A DNA stretch of 42,061 nt. Origin: a virus. A program made the position numbers and the translations under genes. The stretch covers positions 1 through 42,061 of IMG/VR virus record IMGVR_UViG_3300020442_003958; one strand, 5' to 3'. The stretch's first letter is position 1. Every line of letters begins with the position of its first letter. A model generated the notes under the pieces. The model did no database searches, was not told where the DNA came from, and saw nothing but the letters and a program-made list of their open reading frames with translations. Of the stretch, positions 34,101 to 41,863 are shown piece by piece.

Positions 34101-36597
34101 TAAACTAGAAGACTTTGGAGAAGGTCTTGAAGACTTTATTGATTATATGGACGATGCTGATCTGGCAGAAGTAAGTGCAAGTTTATCAAAAAATTTAACT
34201 GATCTTGGCAATGCACTAAAAACTTTTAGCACCTTGAACATTCAATCCGATATTGGTGATAAACTTGAGGATTTTGGTGAAGGACTAGAAGACTTTATTG
34301 ATTATATGGATGATGCTGATTTAGCAGAAGTAAGTGGAAGTTTAGCATCTAATTTATCTGCACTTGGTAACGCATTAAATACATTTAGCACACTTAATAT
34401 TCAATCTGACATTGGTGATAAACTTGAAGATTTTGGAGAAGGTCTTGAAGACTTTATTGATTATATGGATGATGCTGATTTAGCAGAAGTAAGTGGAAGT
34501 TTAGCATCTAATTTATCTGCACTTGGTAACGCATTAAATACATTTAGCACACTTAATATTCAATCCGATATAGGTGATAAACTAGAAGACTTCGGTGAAG
34601 GACTTGAAGACTTCATTGATTATATGTCCGATGCCGATTTAGCAGAAGTAAGTGGTGCATTGGCATCAAATTTAAGTGATCTTGGAAATGCTTTAAATAC
34701 ATTTAGCACACTTAATATTCAATCCGATATAGGTGATAAACTAGAAGACTTCGGTGAAGGACTTGAAGACTTCATTGATTATATGGACGATGCTGATCTT
34801 GCGAAAGTGAGTTCAAGTTTGGGTAAAAACTTATCAAATCTTGGTTCTGCACTTACTAAATTTTCAAGTCTAAATATTAAATCAAATATTGGGGATACAC
34901 TTGAAAGCTTTGGTGAAGGTCTTGAGGAGTTTATCGATTACTTAGATGATGATGAGTTAAGTGTAGTTACTGATCAATTTTCATCACAAATGATGTCATT
35001 AGGAAAAGCAATATCATCGTTGTCGGGACTAAATATATCAGAAGGTTTTGGTGCAACGGTAGAAAATTTAGGAAAAGGAATCGAGCAATTCTTGGATTAT
35101 CTTAATGATGACGAAATGGAAACCATGACACAAACATTTTCAAGTCAAATGCTTTCACTTTCAACTGCATTAAAATCACTATCAGGAATTCAGATAACAG
35201 AACAATTTGGGGAAAATCTTCAAAGTCTTGGTCATGGAATAGAAGAATTCTTGGATTATCTAAACGATGATGAAATGGAAACAATGACAGGTACCTTTGT
35301 AAACCAAATGGCATTATTATCCAATGCTCTCGTTTCATTATCAGGTATTAGTATATCATCAAATTTTGGAAATACCTTAACAAGTTTGGGTAAAGGGGTT
35401 GAACAATTTTCTGATTATTTAAATGACGGTGAAGGAAAAGATATAGGAAACTTTTTTAGATCAGCAGGATCATCATTAGTTCGATTTGTTGAAGGTGTAT
35501 CAAAGATTGCGAATGTAAAAGAAATCTCTTTAACCACAAGTTTACGAGATTTAAGTGAAGTTGCAAAAGGAATTGATCCAAGTGCAGTTTCAAATATAGA
35601 ACTCCTTGGGGTAAAATTAACAGAATCATTAAATGCGTTTGCTAATGTAGACGATCCAATTATACAAACACTAAAAGATATAAATGCAGAACTTTATTCA
35701 TTGTGTGAAAATATTAATAATTTGAATATTGAAAAAATTGAAGCACTTAAGCAAATGGGAACTGATATTGGTGGTTCGTCCGAAGGTGGGGGATTTTTAC
35801 CACCAAATGTAAATTCAGAAGCAGACATGATTCGCATGGGAATTGGAGATGGATCACCTGATATTATGCCATCACAAACATCTTCAATTGCAACTACAAC
35901 TACAAACACATCTTCTCTCGGCGAAAGTTTTGCAAATTTGACAGACGATTTTGAGAAACCTGAAGTTGATAAAAAATATGAATTATTTAAGAGAGCACAT
36001 AGTGATGCAAGCATGGAAGATTTACAATCTTACATAGGTACAAACAAATCACTAATTGAATCAAGTGAAGAAAACAGAAGAAGAGGTGAACCAACATATC
36101 TTGATGTAAATAAGTTCCAAATGGAAAATAATTACATGGAAAGAATGATGCAAGAAAAAGCACAAGAACAATTTCAGTCTTATGAAAATATTCAAGTTCC
36201 TGAAAAACCATTAAATGTTTTTGATTGGAAGCAAGATGAAAATGGAAATGTAGATTTTGGTGATCCAGGTATGATGAGCATATCTCCACAAGTTGCACCA
36301 GGAGAAGCATTTAATCCATTTTCAGTTGCTGAAACAGACGAAGGAAACGAGGAACTACAAACAGGAATCCAAATAGAACAACTTGCTCAATCAGTAGATA
36401 CTACAATACCACCGTCTGCTTCTACAATCATGACTGAATCCTCACCATCTAATGTCGTTGATACAAGAGAAGTAGCAGATGGAGCAATTGAGAAAAAATT
36501 AAGTGAGTTAATTGCTTTGATGAAGTCTGGAGGAATTGCAGTAAATCTAGATGGAAAGAAAGTAAGTACTGCAATAGCAAAAGTACAACCTGATTAA
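28171..36597 (+). CDS. Giant tape measure protein
   Basis: 2808 residues, the longest gene here and nearly five times T4 gp29 (590). In order: an N-terminal coiled coil (residues 1-260); a hydrophobic segment near 325-360 (MFMSVLTGPVLILGSIATLLYLAF); an Ala-rich helical core with LAGVPAGKVMEDVANASEDA; a second hydrophobic block near 679-720; an Ala/Gly/Ser linker; a large hydrophobic zone near 880-1350 with imperfect repeats centred on ALIPF; fourteen exact 53-residue acidic repeats (1709-2450); and a disordered C-terminus ending in GGIAVNLDGKKVSTAIAKV, a typical tape-measure end. Position after the tube and chaperone genes and the repeated helical design support the call. It sets tail length and is expelled before DNA. 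Nothing indicates a lytic domain. Confidence 0.88.
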   Translation: MDDKDVIDFASNLQKSVGDGLLPTQNQINDVTKQISENLSSGEIDSAINIVGSDKVKELSTQLTASASMYEKIKTEAMSVTRELVKANNESELEEKIKQQTASLNQRIANTQSAITESQNKLMPNLQSELATAQTKLSLMDKTDVGYTDQLNKVKEIGTSIEQEKLRVADIIGQQAGLTKLKDEELAKASELLDKDKSIYDMRMEIAKNSRELVESTKEQLDATEKLERVLERIGDNFKELLEDNRDLIKEFHSEVDSMADGITNTLKKIPVIGNLLATSIQGPLKEAANKVKEDFTAGFLKMAEAASKPGANLVDTLKAGLPEVMGAIKGIGSMFMSVLTGPVLILGSIATLLYLAFSRFQALEKSTQEFRNELGLSYGAMEQIQKDAISVNKELAYFGVSIEEAVGSAKALVEEFGNVNHVTRGQIELVSKLSAGLGISQDAAAGALVKFMEMGAPSDEVAQNLTLATAELSNLAGVPAGKVMEDVANASEDAILAIGNMPRNLAAAAVEARRMGSSLDSAAATASHLLDFESSISSEMKLASMMGRHVNFQKMRQLAMDGDLAGMQKEQLRIMKEMGGFDRMNRFQKQALAEALGTSVEELTKMNKIEKENAEFARENPELAAEYQKQLEALRGGEEKSLAQQAEARMKQEIQQAKMNALQNQFNQMMVEMGEALLPVINGLMSALVPILKVIGFLLKLIVAPFALIGDLIAAITGDTSRLKERFSDFGSTAITIVGSLGVALVVAMKMGSTSMTGLFSSFGDMIKGALKKVAGLGSAIKTAFSAGGATSAASAIPAPSGVGAFGRGSPIQSATPKPSVAANKGPGFADKFAEIDTNGLLKAAGALAILAGALYVSAKAFQEFGEVTWEGVVKGLVAIGSLVLVSKLLSKGSDDMIKGAAAVAILGASLIPAAFAFQMFANVPFSAVILGITALGALAVVAAVVGKYSVIILAGAGALAAIAGGMLVFGLAAMAFAMAVNIIASAFGKVIETIQSMSMGDIGMIYALGSAFAFIGLMSPLLILAAVSIGVLGLALIPFSIGLLAAGIGLTMFAFGVKQLIDHSSELPAAAFNFGIFIGMMAMLAPTLAIAGLGLAAFGIALIPFGIGIALAGAGVALFGFGMSMVMDTMKDLPQAAASLMLFAGAMALIAPLTPFILLTAGAFAILGVALIPLAVAMLAFGAGVALVGLGFQMLSDANAPELLINLGMAISLVGLMLPFIVLGAVAIGIMTAALIPFSVALLVAGVGMSLFGLGLSLTADALNQITGESIANLFGIALAVIALGPLLPLIALGAISLTLMSSSLLTFGAAVMVVGLGLEVLGGGLESTVGYLKQLGEMAGQIGAAAIAIYAVSGALASLAFAQVGQAVGGLASSFVNFGSDMVNAVNPFRDASEEAAKGPFDEILKLAPYAKDFEGLGMGIEKLAIGTTVLSKIDTDALDAVSESIRNLRRAFSGEEEASILGSLKNTASGFIDSLNPMKDAEAMPMDDMFGPLTELFAFADQAFMLGVGLEAVANGLSQISNVDIAPIQQLSTVLPELMSSILGNAPAAKEPEGFASSLFSGFTGMFGGDDDEEKPQAAAGGGGAEMSQAPLKKMVDQLNEFASISDETLGVLDLISYSMARLAMALTMINMEQVETITSLGESFSQIGRILPSVQRGTSALKMVADSVTGVEDSMQSAGPHLKVLTDSLKKLSDMNITADVGDDLGDGLEDLGEGLEDFVDYMVDADLDTMSKTLPSNLEAIGKALSSFGSIQINPDLGDQLEDFGEGLEDFIDYMADADLATISDSLSVNLKTLGSAISSFSTLNINSELGDILEDFGEGLEDFIDYMDDADLATISASLSTNLTALGNALSGFANLNISSDLGDQLDDFGEGLEDFIDYMNDADLATVSVSLSANLTALGDALRGFANLNISSDLGDQLDDFGEGLEDFIDYMDDADLATVSVSLSKNLTDLGNALKTFSTLNIQSDIGDKLEDFGEGLEDFIDYMDDADLAEVSASLSKNLTDLGNALKTFSTLNIQSDIGDKLEDFGEGLEDFIDYMDDADLAEVSGSLASNLSALGNALNTFSTLNIQSDIGDKLEDFGEGLEDFIDYMDDADLAEVSGSLASNLSALGNALNTFSTLNIQSDIGDKLEDFGEGLEDFIDYMSDADLAEVSGALASNLSDLGNALNTFSTLNIQSDIGDKLEDFGEGLEDFIDYMDDADLAKVSSSLGKNLSNLGSALTKFSSLNIKSNIGDTLESFGEGLEEFIDYLDDDELSVVTDQFSSQMMSLGKAISSLSGLNISEGFGATVENLGKGIEQFLDYLNDDEMETMTQTFSSQMLSLSTALKSLSGIQITEQFGENLQSLGHGIEEFLDYLNDDEMETMTGTFVNQMALLSNALVSLSGISISSNFGNTLTSLGKGVEQFSDYLNDGEGKDIGNFFRSAGSSLVRFVEGVSKIANVKEISLTTSLRDLSEVAKGIDPSAVSNIELLGVKLTESLNAFANVDDPIIQTLKDINAELYSLCENINNLNIEKIEALKQMGTDIGGSSEGGGFLPPNVNSEADMIRMGIGDGSPDIMPSQTSSIATTTTNTSSLGESFANLTDDFEKPEVDKKYELFKRAHSDASMEDLQSYIGTNKSLIESSEENRRRGEPTYLDVNKFQMENNYMERMMQEKAQEQFQSYENIQVPEKPLNVFDWKQDENGNVDFGDPGMMSISPQVAPGEAFNPFSVAETDEGNEELQTGIQIEQLAQSVDTTIPPSASTIMTESSPSNVVDTREVADGAIEKKLSELIALMKSGGIAVNLDGKKVSTAIAKVQPD
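33295..35520 (+). repeat. Fourteen tandem 159-bp (53-codon) repeats in the tape measure gene
   Basis: Each unit follows the pattern D-x-G-D-x-L-E-D-F-G-E-G-L-E-D-F-I-D-Y, then D-A-D-L, then L-x-x-L-G-x-A-L and S-x-L-N-I. Unit n starts at 33295 + 159(n-1), with no insertion or deletion across all fourteen. Units 5-10 are closest to one another (7 and 8 have identical protein); units 1 and 11-14 are diverged. This gradient fits expansion from the centre of the array. Confidence 0.92.
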
Positions 36598-36614
36598 AAA
36601 ATATATACTTTTAT

Positions 36615-36622
36615 ATATTTAA
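36615..36622 (+). promoter_or_regulatory. ATATTTAA element 4 nt before a start codon
   Basis: A one-base variant of the ATATTTAT element with the same 4-nt spacing to the ATG at 36627 and no Shine-Dalgarno. Confidence 0.45.
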
Positions 36623-36626
36623 ATAT

Positions 36627-38741
36627 ATGGCAATTCCATATAATCCGTTTGCAAATCGTGATAAAACACCTGTATCACCTAAAGTACCTGGTACTTTACC
36701 AGGAGTTCCTTTTGATTCGGACATGGATAAAGATATAACAAAAGAAGATAAAGACGCATTCGCAGAAATTGAAAAAAGAAAAAATAATACACTACAGGCA
36801 TCTTCTGATAAAAGACCATCAACGGTTTTTGCAAAACCAAAAGGTGGTTCAACAAAAAATGGTTACTTAGAAACTATATTAAAACAAAACTTGTATCACG
36901 ATGGACACAAGCAAAATCGTGCAAGTGATGTACATAAACCTGTAACAGAATACGAAACATCTGGACCTTTACACGGAGCAGATAGTACAAATACAGATAT
37001 AAATAAGCAAATCAAAGAACGAACCGAAGAAATTTACGAAAAAAGAAAACGAGAAGAAGAAGAATTATTAATGAATTTTAATAAATTCAAAGACGAAAAA
37101 CATGGATTTGATGTAGGTTTGCGTGATAAAAACTTTCAAAACTTTCAGTCTCAATACGATACTGCTCTTGAAAACTTGGATGCTAAAAATAGAGAGGGCA
37201 AAAAGGTCGTAGCAGGAGATACAAAAACCCGAGATGAAATAACAAATTTGGTGGATGATGGTAAACGAGTTAGATACGAAGATAAATTTGACCACAACGA
37301 AACTAATATTAACAAAATAACATTAAACAAAAGATTACCAAAATACGATGCTACATACGAAGAACGTATAGATAAATATAATGCATTGAGTGTCCTTGAT
37401 TCAAGAGAGGGTGATGATACTAATTTTAATAGACTTCCAAAAAAATATGCTAATTTGGATTTTATACCCTTGTATTTTCACGATTTGGTAAATAGAAAAT
37501 TTATTCCATTTAGAAGTTATTTGAAATCACTTGACGATCAACATGATGCAACGTGGATAGAAACTCAATATCTTGGTCGTGCCGATGTTGTGGGTGTATA
37601 TCAAGGATTTACAAGAAATGTAAATCTAAGTTTTGAGTGTGTATCGTTTAGTTTGGCAGAGTTGCATCCTATGTGGCAACGAATTAATTACTTAGTCGGA
37701 CTTACTCGTCCTGCCGGTTATACGAATGAAAGTGAAAGTGGTCCTATAAGTGAATCTTATTCTTCGTTCATAATACCTCCGATTGTTGAATTTAATTTAG
37801 GGGACATTTACTTGGAACAGCCTGTTTTAATAAAGTCAGTTGGTCTGACATTACCTGAATCTAATTGGGAACTTGGAAACAACGAAGATGATCGTTTATC
37901 TGAATACACATATTTAAATGATAATATATTTCGGAAAGGAAAAACTGCAAGATATCCAAAAAGTTGCGAAATCACAATTAGTATGCAATTATTAGAGAAG
38001 AATGCACCGAAAACAAAACAAAGACACTTTGGTCATAATAAAGAAGATGGAACTGCTGTGTATGTTACAAAAGATGTACGAACTTCTTATGATAAAAATG
38101 GTCCATTTAACGAGCAACTAATACACTACAAAGAAGAATCCGAATATGATACTCAGGATTTTCAAGAACCAAGTGATATGTCTACAATAAATTTTCGTGA
38201 GTTTGACGAACAGGAACGAGAAGAAGAAGCAGTACAAAGACAAAACAATAAGAATAATCAGGATATCACCACTCCTGATAGTGAATCTGCAACCACTAAT
38301 ATTGTAATTGATCCAACACCAACACCAACAAAAGATGATTCAATGGATGATTGGGTTGCAATTGAATATTGTCCGGAATCAGAGTTATCAGTTCAAAGAC
38401 CGTTTGTAGGTATTTTAAAAACTGATAGTGCTTGGGATATACCTGTTGGTTCAGTTGTTACGATTGGTGACTTTATCAAAAGTGGAAGTTCGCAAGGTGA
38501 AATGGGAGGTTGCTATATATTTCATCAGGCTATGCAGTTAGCAAAAACGATAGCAAATGATCGAGTATTTATTTTAGAACTATTTCAAGAAAATTTGTTT
38601 ACACGTGGATTACTTCCAGGTAAATATAATGCACAAGTAGTAGATTCAACTATTGTATCAAGTTCAATTACAAATTTCAGTGATTGTAATGAGTGCTTAG
38701 TAAATACAGGTGTAATTACACTGCCAAGACCACCTTCATAA
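36627..38741 (+). CDS. Tube-initiator / baseplate-type structural protein, 704 aa
   Basis: Residues 1-260 are hydrophilic, highly charged and probably extended (for example ERTEEIYEKRKREEEELL). Residues 270-470 look like a beta-rich tube-type domain: IPLYFHDLVNRKFIPFRSYL, WIETQYLGRADVVGVYQGFTRNVNLSFECVS, WQRINYLVGLTRP, FIIPPIVEFNLGDIYLEQPVLIKSV. That pattern recurs in contractile-tail proteins that continue the tube into the baseplate (gp48/gp54-like in role). The C-terminal 150 residues contain cysteines (YCPES, GGCYIF, CNECL) and another beta domain. Located between tape measure and a LysM-like gene, as expected. Exact family uncertain. Confidence 0.55.
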   Translation: MAIPYNPFANRDKTPVSPKVPGTLPGVPFDSDMDKDITKEDKDAFAEIEKRKNNTLQASSDKRPSTVFAKPKGGSTKNGYLETILKQNLYHDGHKQNRASDVHKPVTEYETSGPLHGADSTNTDINKQIKERTEEIYEKRKREEEELLMNFNKFKDEKHGFDVGLRDKNFQNFQSQYDTALENLDAKNREGKKVVAGDTKTRDEITNLVDDGKRVRYEDKFDHNETNINKITLNKRLPKYDATYEERIDKYNALSVLDSREGDDTNFNRLPKKYANLDFIPLYFHDLVNRKFIPFRSYLKSLDDQHDATWIETQYLGRADVVGVYQGFTRNVNLSFECVSFSLAELHPMWQRINYLVGLTRPAGYTNESESGPISESYSSFIIPPIVEFNLGDIYLEQPVLIKSVGLTLPESNWELGNNEDDRLSEYTYLNDNIFRKGKTARYPKSCEITISMQLLEKNAPKTKQRHFGHNKEDGTAVYVTKDVRTSYDKNGPFNEQLIHYKEESEYDTQDFQEPSDMSTINFREFDEQEREEEAVQRQNNKNNQDITTPDSESATTNIVIDPTPTPTKDDSMDDWVAIEYCPESELSVQRPFVGILKTDSAWDIPVGSVVTIGDFIKSGSSQGEMGGCYIFHQAMQLAKTIANDRVFILELFQENLFTRGLLPGKYNAQVVDSTIVSSSITNFSDCNECLVNTGVITLPRPPS

Positions 38742-38749
38742 TTTAAATA

Positions 38750-39040
38750 ATGAGATACGCAAAAGTAAAAACAAAACTACGTGAAGATAATAAAGAAGTT
38801 CTTGAAACTACTTTGTTAAATAAAATTAGAAATCGTGAATCTGATGTTTTCGTTGTTATGGTCGAGAAAACACGTCTTGATCATTTAGCAAATCGGTTCT
38901 ATAAAAATCCAAGGTATTGGTGGGTTATTGCAAACGCAAATGGAATCAAAGGAACAATGTTTGTGAATCCAGGAACTCAATTAAGAATTCCAACTGAACT
39001 TGGTGAAATTATTTTAGATCACAACAAAATCAACAATTAA
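38750..39040 (+). CDS. 53: LysM-like baseplate protein (gp53-like), 96 aa
   Basis: Residues 40-90 fit the LysM-type tail module: TRLDHLANRFYKNPRYWWVIANANGI, followed by VNPGTQLRIP. The same 'dr.D.lA.r.Y.dp.lWwvIa..N.i......pG..L.iP' pattern defines gp53 wedge proteins and the LysM proteins of other contractile tails, which clamp hub to wedge. T4 gp53 is 196 aa, so this is about half length, as in simpler tails. It starts 9 nt after the previous stop and ends 4 nt before the hub gene. Confidence 0.7.
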   Translation: MRYAKVKTKLREDNKEVLETTLLNKIRNRESDVFVVMVEKTRLDHLANRFYKNPRYWWVIANANGIKGTMFVNPGTQLRIPTELGEIILDHNKINN

Positions 39041-39043
39041 TAA

Positions 39044-41863
39044 ATGAACTTACCTATATCAAGTAATGCAAAAAATTTAGCAAGTAATTTGCTTGGATCG
39101 CATGGTGGTGGATTGGCAAATAAAGCAAAACTACCATTCGGTGGATTATTTGGTGATAAAGAAAAAGAAAAAGAAAAAGCAAAAAGTGAATCTGGTAAAA
39201 TAGCACCACAATATGCAACTGCAAAAGATGCTGAAATTCAACTTTTAAATTACGAACCATTGTTATTAGCAAAAGATGATATTGATTTATTATCAACTGA
39301 TTGGGAAGATGGTGCAACCGGAACTGATATTACTCATATTCAAAATTATGTCCGTGGAGAATTAATGCGAAGAGAAAAAAATTATGGAATGCATTATCCA
39401 ACCGAAAGAACAGGTACAAATGATCGTGGAACTCATGCTTCAACAGAATTTGGTGATATGGACTTGGGAATCGGAAGTCAAGGTTTTTTAGATGACGAAT
39501 ATGTAGATACAATTTATCGTGGACCTAAAACTGCATGGGCAAGATTTGTATCAAATGCAACAACGCAAGATAATAAAATTGGTTTACCTGTTCATGAAGG
39601 TTTTATTATGCATGGAGTTGAAAGTTTTGATGATAATTATGGATTTTCTAAAGACCCAAGTAAAACACATAAAAATGTAATAGGATTTGATGCACATGGA
39701 AATCCACACCAAGTTGAAGAAGCAGATTTTAAACATCGTCCACCTCCAGGTGTAATGAATGTAAAAGTTGAATATTCAGGAATAGCAACAGGTGAAAGAA
39801 AAACCACAATTGAATTCGTATGTTGGAGTAGATCACAATTAGATTATCTTCAACCTTATTTTTTTACTGTTGGAGTAACTGCTTTAGTTGAATTTGGATG
39901 GAATAATTTTCCGAGAGAAGCACTTATTGATTTAAAAGATGTAGGTCGTGGGGGAAAAATGTATACAGGATCGTCAGAGGTTGCGTCTGGAAGTTCAAGT
40001 TATATATTAGCAAAAGGTCAACACGGAACACTTACATCAGCTGAGGCAAAAGTAATCAACAAAAGAAGAAGATCAGAAGGACGAAAAGAATCTATTACTA
40101 CTGGAATGGATGCAGAAGGTAAAATTATTAGTCGTCCAACAGGATTAGTTGGATTATTTCAAGATGGACACGTTACTCATGAAAAAATGAAGTCGGGTAA
40201 AGGAAATTATAGTTTTGCTATTGGTATGATTAGTAATTATAGTTACACACTTAGACAAGATGGTGGATACGATTGCAGTGTGGAACTTACGAGTATGGCA
40301 CAGGTTGCAAAAATGATGACAAATGATGCAACAAAAGCACAAAATAAAAAAGTACAAAGTGAAGAAGAAGGTGAAGATAGAATGTCTAATTTTAAAACCT
40401 TCATTGATAGAGAACTCGATGATATAATTGAAGCACTTTCAAAAGGATCTACAAATGTAACGACTTGGAAAGAAGGATACGATGAACAACGTGAAGATAG
40501 AGACTATATCATGACAGAGTTAAGAAAATATCGTCATGCGTATGCTCCGGAAGAAGCAGATCGTGGAAATGGTTATCAAGCAGGAGATAATGAAGATAAA
40601 TTCATATCTTTAATGATGCTTCAGGTAATTGTTAATCTTTTTTTTAGCAGAGAAGTGCCAAATAAAGGTGATTTATATACACTCTCACTATTAGGATCAA
40701 GGTGTATTGCACATCCAAATATAAAATCAACCGATGGAAATGTATTGTTAATTCCAAATGCAGTTGCACCTCGTAGAAATAATAAAAGACCTGGTACCAC
40801 CTCCCAAATTTTTTACAATAGAACAAATGTAGATTTTTTAAAAAAAACAAAAGCATTTGGAACGAACGCAGATGTACAAACACGATTAAACGAAATATAC
40901 GCATCTACTGGAAAAATGAATATAAAAACACATGAGAGAGATAATTTACACGCAATTATAACAGGTCCACAAAATCACAAAGAGACTATATACCCATCAC
41001 ACGCATTTCCTGATTTTGAAAAGGGGACAAAAGGAATGAGTGGTAGAATACAAGATTTGTTTGTTAATACGAAGGTTGTAAAAGATGCTGTAAAAAATCA
41101 TAAAACTTTTTTATCTATAATAGAAGCAATTATGAAGAAAATATCAACTGCGTGTTGTGATATATGGGATTTTAGAGTAGTACCAAAAGATGCAAATGAA
41201 CCAAATTGTAACAGACTTACTATTCGTGATATGAAATTTTATGGAAACAAAACAGTTGAAACGGTAAAAAGAGATAATAAAGCATATATTTTTAGAGCAC
41301 ATCAAAAGAATAGCATAGTTCGTGGACTTGATCTTGATATACAAGTTCCTGCCGAACTAAAATCTATGGTTGTATATGATCGGCACGATGATGCACAAGT
41401 AGCATTTTATCAAAGAAGTAAAAATGATAGAATTTTAAAAGAAGTCGAGGGTGTAAAGGTTATTCCCGATATTGTTAAAGATAAAAAAGACGATGAGGAA
41501 GATGATGCAGAGAAAACCAACAAAGAATATTTTATAGTTCCATTGGATGGCACGGGTGCCACATACGATATTCAGTGTGTTGATATAGATAAAGACCGAG
41601 TCAAAGATTCTATGACAAACGACAAAATTCCGGAAAATGCAGTAAAAGGATTCAATCAACCAATTGATGGTTGTGAAATGACATTAACACTTGACGGTAT
41701 TGAAGGATTAAGAATGCTTGACGCATTTAATTGTACAGGAATACCAACTCATTGGTTTATGAACGGAATATGGCAAATAACTGCGATAGATCATAATATT
41801 CAAAATGGTGACTGGGAAACAACGGTACGAGCAATATTAAGACCAAATTCAAATGATGGATAA
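39044..41863 (+). CDS. Baseplate hub-type structural protein (gp27-like), 939 aa
   Basis: After a low-complexity N-terminus (residues 1-60, Lys/Glu run), the body carries blocks that I recall from large contractile-tail hub proteins. Near 230-280: VKVEYSG, TTIEFVCWSRSQLDYLQPYFFTVGVTALVEFGWNNF. Near 380-420: GNYSFAIGMISNYSYTLRQDGGYDCSVELTS. The C-terminus, GCEMTLTLDGIEGLRMLDAFNCTGIP followed by WQITAIDHNIQNGDWETTVRAIL, resembles the end of gp27/gpD-type hub proteins, where this barrel mounts on the first tube ring. There is no lysozyme motif, unlike T4 gp5. A hub role is inferred from context and C-terminus. Confidence 0.6.
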   Translation: MNLPISSNAKNLASNLLGSHGGGLANKAKLPFGGLFGDKEKEKEKAKSESGKIAPQYATAKDAEIQLLNYEPLLLAKDDIDLLSTDWEDGATGTDITHIQNYVRGELMRREKNYGMHYPTERTGTNDRGTHASTEFGDMDLGIGSQGFLDDEYVDTIYRGPKTAWARFVSNATTQDNKIGLPVHEGFIMHGVESFDDNYGFSKDPSKTHKNVIGFDAHGNPHQVEEADFKHRPPPGVMNVKVEYSGIATGERKTTIEFVCWSRSQLDYLQPYFFTVGVTALVEFGWNNFPREALIDLKDVGRGGKMYTGSSEVASGSSSYILAKGQHGTLTSAEAKVINKRRRSEGRKESITTGMDAEGKIISRPTGLVGLFQDGHVTHEKMKSGKGNYSFAIGMISNYSYTLRQDGGYDCSVELTSMAQVAKMMTNDATKAQNKKVQSEEEGEDRMSNFKTFIDRELDDIIEALSKGSTNVTTWKEGYDEQREDRDYIMTELRKYRHAYAPEEADRGNGYQAGDNEDKFISLMMLQVIVNLFFSREVPNKGDLYTLSLLGSRCIAHPNIKSTDGNVLLIPNAVAPRRNNKRPGTTSQIFYNRTNVDFLKKTKAFGTNADVQTRLNEIYASTGKMNIKTHERDNLHAIITGPQNHKETIYPSHAFPDFEKGTKGMSGRIQDLFVNTKVVKDAVKNHKTFLSIIEAIMKKISTACCDIWDFRVVPKDANEPNCNRLTIRDMKFYGNKTVETVKRDNKAYIFRAHQKNSIVRGLDLDIQVPAELKSMVVYDRHDDAQVAFYQRSKNDRILKEVEGVKVIPDIVKDKKDDEEDDAEKTNKEYFIVPLDGTGATYDIQCVDIDKDRVKDSMTNDKIPENAVKGFNQPIDGCEMTLTLDGIEGLRMLDAFNCTGIPTHWFMNGIWQITAIDHNIQNGDWETTVRAILRPNSNDG

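Noticed and set aside
33295-35520. CRISPR-like array suggested by regular DNA repeats
   Set aside because: Repeats are 159 bp, in frame, contiguous without spacers and translate to a conserved 53-residue unit.
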